Shown piece by piece: positions 1-5,120 of a stretch of DNA of 6,045 nt. The notes below the pieces were generated by a model. That model worked only from the letters and a program-made list of their open reading frames with translations, searched no databases and had not been told where the DNA came from. A program made the translations under genes and the position numbers. Source of the DNA: Deltaproteobacteria bacterium (GTDB lineage: Bacteria > JAMCPX01). The DNA lies in contig JAMDCL010000110.1 of the NCBI GenBank assembly GCA_023489065.1, positions 1-6,045 on the forward strand. The letters run 5' to 3'. Numbering within the stretch: position 1 is the first letter of the stretch; every line of letters begins with the position of its first letter.

Positions 1-680
1 CAGGTACCATTGAATTTATCATGGACGAAAAGGGCGAGCTTTACTTCATGGAGATGAACACGAGGCTGCAGGTGGAGCACCCGGTAACCGAGCTGGTAAC
101 GGGTATCGATATTGTGAAAGAGCAGATCAGGATAGCGGACGGGCAAAGGCTGGCGTATAAGCAGTCGGATATCGCCTTGACGGGCAGTGCAATGGAATGC
201 AGGATCGTTGCGGAGGATCCGTCAAACGACTTTGCTCCGACGCCGGGCAGGATCGTCCATTTACGGGAGCCGCAGGGAGACGGGGTACGCGTTGACAGCG
301 GCGTGTACGAAGGCTTTGAAATACCGGGCTGGTATGATTCCCTGATCGCAAAGCTTCAAACGCACGGTAAAGACCGGCAGGAGGCAATCGAAAGGATGCT
401 CAGGGCCTTGAGTGAATACAGGATTATCGGTGTTTCAACGGCTATACCGCTTTATAAATGGATACTGAGGCATAAAAGGTTTATATCCGGGGACATCAGC
501 ACAGGCTTCCTCGAACAGGAGATGGAAGGTTTTTCAAAGGATACATCCCAATTGTGGATTATGGCTGCTATCGCCTCGGGCATATCCTCCATGAGCAAGG
601 ATCTTACGTCAGTTCATGACTCTCAACAGGCAAACACTTCAAAGTGGAAGACTGCGGGACGAATGAACAACCTGAGATAG
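1..680 (+). CDS. accC: Biotin carboxylase subunit of an acyl-CoA carboxylase (C-terminal part, 5' truncated by window edge)
   Basis: The reading frame is open from the left edge (first full codon at position 3, reading GTIEF) to a TAG at 678-680; the ATG at 21 is internal, not the start. The product is the ATP-grasp biotin carboxylase that carboxylates the biotin of a carrier protein using ATP and bicarbonate, in the cytoplasm. Visible hallmarks are the metal-binding Glu in TIEF, the motif MEMNTRLQVEHPVTE (matching E. coli AccC Glu288, Asn290, Arg292), and the Arg in GDGVRVDSG matching Arg338. The biotin carboxylase C-terminal domain follows (ECRIVAEDP, WYDSLIAKL, FLEQ). After FLEQ there are about 50 further residues ending SKWKTAGRMNNLR, whereas E. 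coli AccC ends soon after that point. Such tails occur in acetyl/propionyl-CoA and pyruvate carboxylase A subunits, so the substrate of the holoenzyme is not settled. It converges on fabI. The symbol is tentative. Confidence 0.9.
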   Translation, partial: GTIEFIMDEKGELYFMEMNTRLQVEHPVTELVTGIDIVKEQIRIADGQRLAYKQSDIALTGSAMECRIVAEDPSNDFAPTPGRIVHLREPQGDGVRVDSGVYEGFEIPGWYDSLIAKLQTHGKDRQEAIERMLRALSEYRIIGVSTAIPLYKWILRHKRFISGDISTGFLEQEMEGFSKDTSQLWIMAAIASGISSMSKDLTSVHDSQQANTSKWKTAGRMNNLR

Positions 681-699
681 CAAAGCAACCCCCTCTTTT

Positions 700-715
700 C
701 CCCCTTGTCAGGGGG
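700..715. repeat. GC-rich perfect hairpin in convergent intergenic spacer
   Basis: Arms CCCCCT (700-705) and AGGGGG (710-715) flank a TGTC loop, 20 bp after the biotin carboxylase stop. A second similar unit, CCCC-GATAA-GGGG, lies at 731-743. Neither is followed on the + strand by a T run, so this is not a clean terminator for the + strand gene. The CCCCCTTGTCAGGGGG pattern looks like the small dispersed intergenic hairpins found in many bacterial genomes; whether it is repeated in this genome cannot be seen from one window. Confidence 0.45.
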
Positions 716-721
716 AAGTAT

Positions 722-774
722 AAAAAAGTCCCCCGATAAGGGGCGGGGTACCCAAGCAGGGCTTGGGTCGGGGG
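722..774 (-). terminator. Probable Rho-independent terminator of fabI
   Basis: Read on the - strand, the sequence right after the fabI TAA starts with CCCCCGA (774-768) and closes with TCGGGGG (736-730), followed by AC and six T (727-722). An inner perfect hairpin ACCCAAG / CTTGGGT (750-756 and 762-768) sits inside, and CCCC-TTATC-GGGG (743-731) is an alternative terminal stem just before the T run. Stem plus T run directly after the stop codon fits intrinsic termination of fabI; which stem forms is not decided. Confidence 0.65.
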
Positions 775-1551
775 TTACATCCCCACGATGTGGTAGCCTG
801 CGTCCACGAACATCACTTCGCCGGTTATGGCGCTGCTCATGGGTGAAAGGAGAAACAGGGCTGCATCGCCGACCTCGTCTGCCGTTATATTCCTTCCGAG
901 GGGCGCCTTCTGCGGATAAATCTGCATCATAGTCGTAACTCCCTTTATGCCCCTCGCTGAAAGTGTATTGACCGGGCCTGCGGATATGCCGTTTACCCTT
1001 ATGTTGTTTTTGCCGAGTTCATAGGCAAGGTATCTTATAATATTTTCAAGGGCTGATTTTGCTATTGCCATGACATTATAGCCAGGGATTACAACCTGTG
1101 AAGCGATATACGACATGGCAATAATGCTGCCGCCGTCTTTCATCAGCGGTGCTGCCTGCCGTGTGAGAGAGATAAGGGAATAGGAACTTACATCCAAAGC
1201 CGTTAAAAACCCCTGCCGCGTGGTGCTCTCTACAAAGCTGCCTCCCAGTTCTTCCCGCGGCGCAAACGCAACACTGTGGACAAGCGTATGGATGGTATCG
1301 TGCTTCTTTTTGATCTCATCGAACACGCCTTTTACCATGTCTTCTTTCTGCACATCACACTCGAACAACCCCAGCGGGTTCATCTCCGGTATTACCTCTT
1401 CAACCCTTTCCTTCAGGTCGGGGTTCGCATAGGTAAAATAAAGTTCCATGCCTGCCTGGTGCAGCTTTCTCGCGATGTGTAATGCTATGCTGTACTTGTT
1501 GACAACACCGGTTACGAGTCCAACCTTTCCTTTGAGATCTATTGTGTACAT
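775..1551 (-). CDS. fabI: Enoyl-[acyl-carrier-protein] reductase FabI
   Basis: FabI reduces the trans-2 double bond of enoyl-ACP with NAD(P)H, the last step of each fatty-acid elongation cycle in the cytoplasm. The 258-residue product is a full-length short-chain dehydrogenase fold. The N-terminal nucleotide site reads KVGLVTGVVNKYSIA, the divergent form used by FabI. The catalytic set is Tyr148, Tyr158 and Lys165 (SYIAS...GYNVMAIAK), spaced as E. coli Tyr146, Tyr156 and Lys163. ISAGPVNTLSARGIK and GEVMFVDAGYHI close the fold. At the position of E. coli Gly93, linked to triclosan resistance when mutated, it has Ala95 (HSVAFAP), as in several natural FabI proteins. The frame stays open 32 codons further upstream, but homology begins at MYTIDLKGK, so ATG at 1551 is preferred; the ribosome site there (AGAAGAT) is weak. 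No convincing promoter was found; TTGACT at 1590-1585 lacks a good -10. A terminator-like hairpin follows. Confidence 0.95.
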   Translation of the reverse strand: MYTIDLKGKVGLVTGVVNKYSIALHIARKLHQAGMELYFTYANPDLKERVEEVIPEMNPLGLFECDVQKEDMVKGVFDEIKKKHDTIHTLVHSVAFAPREELGGSFVESTTRQGFLTALDVSSYSLISLTRQAAPLMKDGGSIIAMSYIASQVVIPGYNVMAIAKSALENIIRYLAYELGKNNIRVNGISAGPVNTLSARGIKGVTTMMQIYPQKAPLGRNITADEVGDAALFLLSPMSSAITGEVMFVDAGYHIVGM

Positions 1552-1697
1552 AGTGTTATCTTCTATGCCACACTGTCCCGGGAAAGTCAAAGGCACGTAA
1601 TCCGATCGGCTTGACACGCATGCAGGAAGTGGTACAAGGAATGACACTGTTCATACCAGGAAGACCGGTAAGGCATGGTGTTCCTGACAGGATGATG

Positions 1698-1703
1698 TAT
1701 AAT
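1698..1703 (+). promoter_or_regulatory. -10 box of the tRNA-His promoter
   Basis: A perfect TATAAT lies 10 bp before the mature tRNA 5' end, placing the likely transcription start near 1710. No good -35 hexamer sits at 16-18 bp spacing (the region reads ATGGTG), so activity may rest on the strong -10. A TTGACA at 1611-1616 with TACAAG at 1633-1638 could be a second upstream promoter but is weaker. Confidence 0.55.
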
Positions 1704-1713
1704 TCTTCTCTAT

Positions 1714-1789
1714 GGTGGGTGTAGCTCAATGGTGGAGCATTGGACTGTGGCTCCAAGGGCTGAGGGTTCAAATCCCTTCACCCACCCCA
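1714..1789 (+). tRNA. tRNA-His (anticodon GTG)
   Basis: A full cloverleaf can be folded. The acceptor stem GTGGGTG (1715-1721) pairs with CACCCAC (1779-1785). The D stem is GCTC/GAGC. The anticodon stem TTGGA/TCCAA encloses the seven-base loop CTGTGGC, with anticodon GTG at 1747-1749. The variable loop is GGGCT, and the T arm is GAGGG-TTCAAAT-CCCTT. The histidine-specific extra G at -1 (1714) faces C73 (1786), and the CCA end is encoded at 1787-1789. This G-1:C73 pair is the identity element read by histidyl-tRNA synthetase, so anticodon and acceptor agree. Confidence 0.97.
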
Positions 1790-1817
1790 TTGACTTCAAA
1801 AATACAGTTGCAAAACA

Positions 1818-1848
1818 GCGAATAAACAAACTTCGTTATTGCATTTTT
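1818..1848. terminator. Possible bidirectional terminator between tRNA-His and the acylphosphatase operon
   Basis: An AT-rich imperfect hairpin pairs GC-AATAA-C (1818-1827, with single-base bulges at 1820 and 1826) with GTTATTGC (1835-1842), followed on the + strand by ATTTTT (1843-1848). On the - strand the same hairpin is followed by TGTTTT. The position between convergent transcripts fits a shared terminator, but the bulged stem makes this only a moderate call. Confidence 0.4.
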
Positions 1849-1861
1849 CGGTTGATTGCGA

Positions 1862-2143
1862 TTACCGCAGTATTTTGAAGCCCTGAAGGCCGTTCACCGG
1901 TTCAAGCTCTTTGATGTCTATAGCGGTTACCCGTGCTCCGGGCGGGCCTTTGGAGCACCACTGAATAAACTGTTCTACATCCGCAGGTTCGCCGGCAGCG
2001 TCTACTTCTACGGAAAGATCCGGCAGGTTCTTTACCCATCCCTTTATACCGAGATTATCGGCTGCCTCCCGGGTGCTTGCCCTGAACCAAACCCCCTGAA
2101 CGCGGCCGGTTATGATGAGATGAACGTGTCTTTGATTGTTCAT
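1862..2143 (-). CDS. acyP: Acylphosphatase
   Basis: This 93-residue protein has the usual length and motifs of the acylphosphatase family, small cytoplasmic enzymes that hydrolyse the carboxyl-phosphate bond of acyl phosphates. The signature GRVQGVWFR (13-21) supplies the phosphate-binding loop and catalytic Arg21; GWVKNLPD (35-42) supplies catalytic Asn39. VEVDAAGEPADVEQFIQWCSKGPPGARV matches the usual VEGxxxxVxxFxxWCxxGPxxAxV pattern. It is the last gene of the four-gene - strand run, 33 bp after the membrane-protein gene and in the same frame, separated by that gene's TGA. ATG at 2143 is the only conventional start after that TGA. No Shine-Dalgarno sequence precedes it, so translation may depend on ribosomes arriving from upstream. 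Physiological substrates of bacterial acylphosphatases are poorly defined; the neighbourhood points to acyl metabolism. Confidence 0.93.
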   Translation of the reverse strand: MNNQRHVHLIITGRVQGVWFRASTREAADNLGIKGWVKNLPDLSVEVDAAGEPADVEQFIQWCSKGPPGARVTAIDIKELEPVNGLQGFKILR

Positions 2144-2176
2144 ACAAAGGGTCTGGGCGAAATTATGCCGGATGGT

Positions 2177-2611
2177 TCAACGAGCAAGTTCTTTTTTGAC
2201 CGGCAGATAAAACGCAAGGACTATCAGAACAATGCTGCCGTCGATGACGAAATTGGACAGGTAAAGCAGAGACTTCTGATAGAGAAAAAAGCTTAAAAGC
2301 GAGATGAGTGATGACGTGGTTTTCCCGACGATTAAAACAGGTGTCAGGTTTAAGTTTTTCAAAACATCCCTGCTTATCAAATAGGCGATTGCCGTTACAC
2401 ATGCCATATACGCTACGGCAAGGTCGAGGTAGAATTTCTCCAGGTTTTGGGGGAGTGACTGAAAGTAACCTATTTTTTCGGAAACAATATTAAATATGTT
2501 TATGACATGGTTCGGTACAATATAAAACGACAGGCCTACTATCAGAAACGTCCAGAAAAGCAAGGTCATCAGTAATCTGTAATTTTTTTGTTTCGATGTT
2601 AACTCCGGCAT
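2177..2611 (-). CDS. Small four-helix membrane protein of unknown function
   Basis: I do not recognise this family. The 144-residue product has about four hydrophobic segments near residues 13-33, 61-80, 91-111 and 114-136, with a Lys-rich start (TSKQKNYR) and a basic end (PVKKELAR), so both ends are probably cytoplasmic. The loop between helices 1 and 2 (about 34-60, PNHVINIFNIVSEKIGYF) is the longest and probably faces outside; helix 2 carries Asp63 and Cys71. No enzyme motif is visible. The frame is open 23 codons further upstream, but ATG at 2611 has a strong ribosome site (AGGGAG, six bases away), and the longer form would overlap the sirtuin gene. It starts 22 bp after the sirtuin stop and is followed after 33 bp by acylphosphatase, so it is almost surely co-transcribed. 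A role as membrane partner of the operon is only a guess. Confidence 0.8.
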   Translation of the reverse strand: MPELTSKQKNYRLLMTLLFWTFLIVGLSFYIVPNHVINIFNIVSEKIGYFQSLPQNLEKFYLDLAVAYMACVTAIAYLISRDVLKNLNLTPVLIVGKTTSSLISLLSFFLYQKSLLYLSNFVIDGSIVLIVLAFYLPVKKELAR

Positions 2612-2617
2612 TTTATT

Positions 2618-2623
2618 CTCCCT
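2618..2623 (-). promoter_or_regulatory. Ribosome binding site fixing the start of the membrane-protein gene
   Basis: AGGGAG on the - strand lies six bases before the ATG at 2611, in the 22 bp gap after the sirtuin stop. It favours this start over the longer open frame that begins at 2680. Confidence 0.75.
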
Positions 2624-2633
2624 GTTAAGTTTA

Positions 2634-3440
2634 TTATAACATAGCCTTGACTTGAACGAGCAGTTCCGGTAACACGACACCCGCCGGTCCCTTCAACATA
2701 TAATTATCTATATCCGTGTAGAATGTTTCCCGCGGATTGATGTCGATGATGACCGCACCGGACTTCTTGGCATACCTCGGTATTTCCGAAACCGGATATA
2801 CCGTGCCTGAAGTACCGACGATAAGAACCACCTTTGCCTGTTCTATCTCCATGTAAGATTCGGGTATCATGTGTACGGGTTCTCCGAACAGGACGACATC
2901 AAGCCTTGCTTTGCCGCCGCACTTACATGCGGGCATGGTGTTGACGATGCGTTCCATGGAACCGCTGGAGAGCTCTACGATCGCCTTTTTCAGAAAGCCG
3001 ATAAAATCGTCTTTTGTAAACTTGAATGTTTCATTGCACTGGGTGCACCTGAATGCATAAATGTTGCCGTGGACCTCTATGACATGTTTGCTCCCGGCCG
3101 CCTGGTGCAGATTGTCGATATTCTGGGTGATGACACAGTCGAGCAATCCGAGCTTTTCAAGTTCTGCAATTGCAATGTGTGCGGGGTTCGGCGGGGCATT
3201 CCCGATAGAATTGATGGAGTCCGTTAAAAAATCTATAAGTTTTTGAGGGTTGTTATTTGCGAGCTCGATGATCCCCTGGGTGGTGCCGAATTCCATGGGA
3301 TTAAACCTGTCCCATAATCCGCCGGGATCCCTGAAGGTCGGTATGCCGCTTTCCTGAGAAACGCCGGCACCCGTAAAGGCTACGACATGACCTTTTTTTA
3401 CGATCTCCTTGGCAGCCTTTTTCAGTGAATCATTTGCCAA
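2634..3440 (-). CDS. Sir2-family NAD-dependent protein deacylase (sirtuin)
   Basis: Sirtuins remove acyl groups from protein lysines, consuming NAD and releasing nicotinamide and O-acyl-ADP-ribose. The 268-residue product has the full set: NAD-binding GAGVS (24-28), IPTFRDPGGLW (33-43), the TQNIDNLH core with Asn107 and Asp109, catalytic His124 in VHGN, and a zinc module with Cys132, Cys135, Cys172 and Cys174. VLFGEPV, VGTSGTVYP and IDINP complete the Rossmann part. The second zinc pair is C-x-C rather than the common C-x2-C. I see no Tyr-x-x-Arg pair after GLW, which marks the desuccinylases of the SIRT5/CobB type, so deacetylase or longer-chain deacylase activity is more likely. Translation probably starts at a TTG (3440-3438): AAGGA lies eight bases upstream, and no in-frame ATG occurs before the NAD motif. 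The start overlaps the synthetase end by 11 bp, implying translational coupling and a shared pathway. Confidence 0.95.
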   Translation of the reverse strand: MANDSLKKAAKEIVKKGHVVAFTGAGVSQESGIPTFRDPGGLWDRFNPMEFGTTQGIIELANNNPQKLIDFLTDSINSIGNAPPNPAHIAIAELEKLGLLDCVITQNIDNLHQAAGSKHVIEVHGNIYAFRCTQCNETFKFTKDDFIGFLKKAIVELSSGSMERIVNTMPACKCGGKARLDVVLFGEPVHMIPESYMEIEQAKVVLIVGTSGTVYPVSEIPRYAKKSGAVIIDINPRETFYTDIDNYMLKGPAGVVLPELLVQVKAML

Positions 3441-4995
3441 TATTGTTTTCCTTTTTCGCCTTTGCTTTTTCTCTCAGCCTGAGTTCTTTCTTCAGTACCT
3501 TACCAATAATATTTTTAGGCAAATCGTCAACAAATTCGATATACTTCGGTATCTTAAAAGGGGCAAGCTTCGTTTGCAAATAACGTTTTAGCTCATCCCC
3601 GGTTGTTTTTTCTCCTGGCTTTGTGACGACGAACGCCTTTGCCTCCTCACCCATGATCTTATCGGAAACCCCTATAACGGCAGCATCCATAACCTTTGGG
3701 TTTTCATAGAGCACATTTTCGATTTCTTTGGGATATATATTTTCACCGCCGCGAATGATAAGGTCTTTTTTCCGGTCGATGATATAAAAATAGCCCTGAT
3801 CATCGACATAGCCTATATCGCCGGTGTGCAGCCATCCATCGATGATGGTTTGTGCGGTTTCCTCGGGTCTTTTGTGGTAGCGTTTCATAATCGCTCCGCC
3901 GCGTATGACAATCTCGCCCACCTCGTTCACCGGTACTTCTTTGCCGTTATCGTCGACGACCCTTACCTCTTGTCCGGGCAGGGCTTTGCCTATGGAACCG
4001 ATCTTTCTCTCGCCGTTGAGCGGGTTCAGCGTGCTTACAACCGTTCCCTCGGTAAGCCCGTATCCCTCGATGATCTTAATCCCGTACGTCGATTCGAATT
4101 TCTTAAACGTTTCTTCCGCGAGCGGTGCTGCCCCGCACACACCGAACCGCAAGCTGCCGAGGTTATGCGTTTTTACCTCATCGGCAATCAGTATCAGGAT
4201 ATTGTAAATTGCGGGGACCCCGCTGAAAAACGTTACACCGTACCGTTCGACAACCTCTCCGAATTCCGAAGCAGAAAATGTGGTTCTTAAGACGATAGTG
4301 ATGCCGGAATAGAGCGCGCTGATTAAGGACATCATTGCGTTGACATGGAACAGAGGCAAAAAGATCAAAGCGACTTCGTCCCCCGTTTCTTCATCGGACT
4401 GGAGAACAGAGCGGATACCCATAACCGCATACAGTGCATTGGCATGCGTCAGCAGCGCGCCCTTGGGTTTGCCGGTTGTGCCGGAGGTGTAAAAAAGAAA
4501 GGCATCGTCGTCAGGCTGAATGACCGTATTCCCGGGGGCGCCGGGATGCTTCATTAGGTCTTTATAGGGAACGGTCCCGGCAGGCGCGTCATCCCCATGA
4601 TAAACGATCTGCTGAACATGTTCCAGTTCAGGTTTTATGGCTTCTATATTGTAGTAGTAGGCGGAATCGACAACGAGGTACTTACCCCCGGAGTCGTTCA
4701 GCAGAAACTTTACCTCTTCAGCACTCCACCAGCAGTTAATGGGGCCGGCAATAGCGCCAAGCACATTTGCCGCGAGTGCGGCATAGAGGAATTCCGGCGA
4801 ATTATTCATATAGACATGGACCGTATCGCCCTTTTTTACTCCGATCGATTTCAACCCGTTTGCGAAACGGCTGACCCTTTCATGAAACTGACGGAACGTT
4901 ACGACATCGTCATAAAATTTTAGGTAGGTCTTGTCTCCGCTGTCCGACGCCCTTTTTTCGATCATCTCCCGTATGTTGCTATATGCCAATTCCAT
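3430..4995 (-). CDS. AMP-forming acyl-CoA synthetase (FadD-like acid-CoA ligase)
   Basis: This 521-residue ANL-superfamily enzyme activates a carboxylic acid with ATP to an acyl-AMP and transfers it to CoA. Motifs in order are the P-loop YTSGTTGKPKG (169-179), FLPLFHVNAM (212-221), the GYGLTE adenine motif (311-316), WLHTGD (388-393), and the hinge region IDRKKDLIIRGGENIYPKEIE (406-426). Near the C-terminus is DLPKNIIGK, with catalytic Lys499 in the P-x4-G-K pattern known as the target of reversible lysine acylation in Acs and related synthetases. Length and motifs resemble medium/long-chain FadD-like ligases; the acyl substrate cannot be read from the sequence. The C-terminal tail is very Lys-rich (REKAKAKKENNIGK). 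ATG at 4995 follows GGAGGG with short spacing. It is the first gene of the operon, 27 bp or so behind a good promoter -10, and its TGA overlaps the sirtuin start. Confidence 0.94.
   Translation of the reverse strand: MELAYSNIREMIEKRASDSGDKTYLKFYDDVVTFRQFHERVSRFANGLKSIGVKKGDTVHVYMNNSPEFLYAALAANVLGAIAGPINCWWSAEEVKFLLNDSGGKYLVVDSAYYYNIEAIKPELEHVQQIVYHGDDAPAGTVPYKDLMKHPGAPGNTVIQPDDDAFLFYTSGTTGKPKGALLTHANALYAVMGIRSVLQSDEETGDEVALIFLPLFHVNAMMSLISALYSGITIVLRTTFSASEFGEVVERYGVTFFSGVPAIYNILILIADEVKTHNLGSLRFGVCGAAPLAEETFKKFESTYGIKIIEGYGLTEGTVVSTLNPLNGERKIGSIGKALPGQEVRVVDDNGKEVPVNEVGEIVIRGGAIMKRYHKRPEETAQTIIDGWLHTGDIGYVDDQGYFYIIDRKKDLIIRGGENIYPKEIENVLYENPKVMDAAVIGVSDKIMGEEAKAFVVTKPGEKTTGDELKRYLQTKLAPFKIPKYIEFVDDLPKNIIGKVLKKELRLREKAKAKKENNIGK
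3449..3453 (-). promoter_or_regulatory. Ribosome binding site supporting the TTG start of the sirtuin
   Basis: AAGGA on the - strand lies inside the last codons of the synthetase gene, eight bases before the TTG at 3440. An ATG at 3433 is nearby but out of frame for the sirtuin, so the TTG is the best start. Confidence 0.65.
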
Positions 4996-5022
4996 ACACC
5001 CTCCATTTTGATTGTAAGGTCA

Positions 5023-5051
5023 ATTCTAAAATCCTGCGGGGATAAAGTCAA
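5023..5051 (-). promoter_or_regulatory. Sigma70-type promoter of the synthetase-sirtuin-membrane protein-acylphosphatase operon
   Basis: On the - strand TTGACT (5051-5046) and TAGAAT (5028-5023) are separated by exactly 17 bp, each one mismatch from consensus. The start would fall near 5016, giving a leader of about 20 bases that just contains the GGAGGG ribosome site. One arm of an inverted repeat lies within the spacer. Confidence 0.75.
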
Positions 5052-5080
5052 ATGGAACAAATACTCCGCAGAGCAGGATT
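5030..5080. promoter_or_regulatory. Inverted repeat spanning the divergent promoters, possible operator
   Basis: AATCCTGC (5030-5037) and GCAGGATT (5073-5080) form a perfect 8-bp inverted repeat. A nested imperfect pair TGCGGGG (5035-5041) / CTCCGCA (5064-5070) lies just inside. The left arm falls between the -10 and -35 of the - strand promoter, and the right arm touches the -35 of the + strand promoter. A dimeric regulator bound at both arms could control both directions, but an RNA or DNA hairpin is equally possible. No regulator gene is in the window. Confidence 0.4.
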
Positions 5081-5108
5081 GACTTAATTTGACGGGGTGG
5101 TATATAAA
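5079..5108 (+). promoter_or_regulatory. Probable promoter of the divergent membrane-protein gene
   Basis: TTGACT (5079-5084) and TATAAA (5103-5108) are 18 bp apart on the + strand. Transcription would start near 5115, only about six bases before the ATG at 5121, so the message would have almost no leader. A second TTGAC (5089-5093) is too close to the -10 to act as a -35 with it. Confidence 0.5.
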
Positions 5109-5120
5109 ATATCAGCATTT

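Noticed and set aside
681..774. CRISPR-like or tandem repeat array
   Set aside because: The similar units are only two or three short hairpins with unequal spacing and no spacers.
1611..1638. TTGACA-16-TACAAG as the main tRNA-His promoter
   Set aside because: The -10 lacks the final T and would give a leader of about 70 bases; the perfect TATAAT at 1698-1703 is better placed. It may be a secondary promoter.
1552..1647. 32-residue N-terminal extension of FabI
   Set aside because: The extension has no similarity to FabI proteins, which begin close to the MYTIDLKGK segment; 258 residues is the normal length.
2141..2179. Readthrough fusion of the membrane protein and acylphosphatase, which share a frame
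   Set aside because: A single TGA followed by 11 non-conserved codons separates them, the acylphosphatase starts normally at its own ATG, and no stop-codon recoding signal is visible.
1856..2296. 146-codon open frame on the + strand
   Set aside because: It lies opposite the acylphosphatase and membrane-protein genes, which have clear family motifs or a good ribosome site; the + strand translation shows no family motif.
3826..4290. 154-codon open frame on the + strand
   Set aside because: It is a shadow opposite the synthetase's adenylation core, with no recognisable motif of its own.
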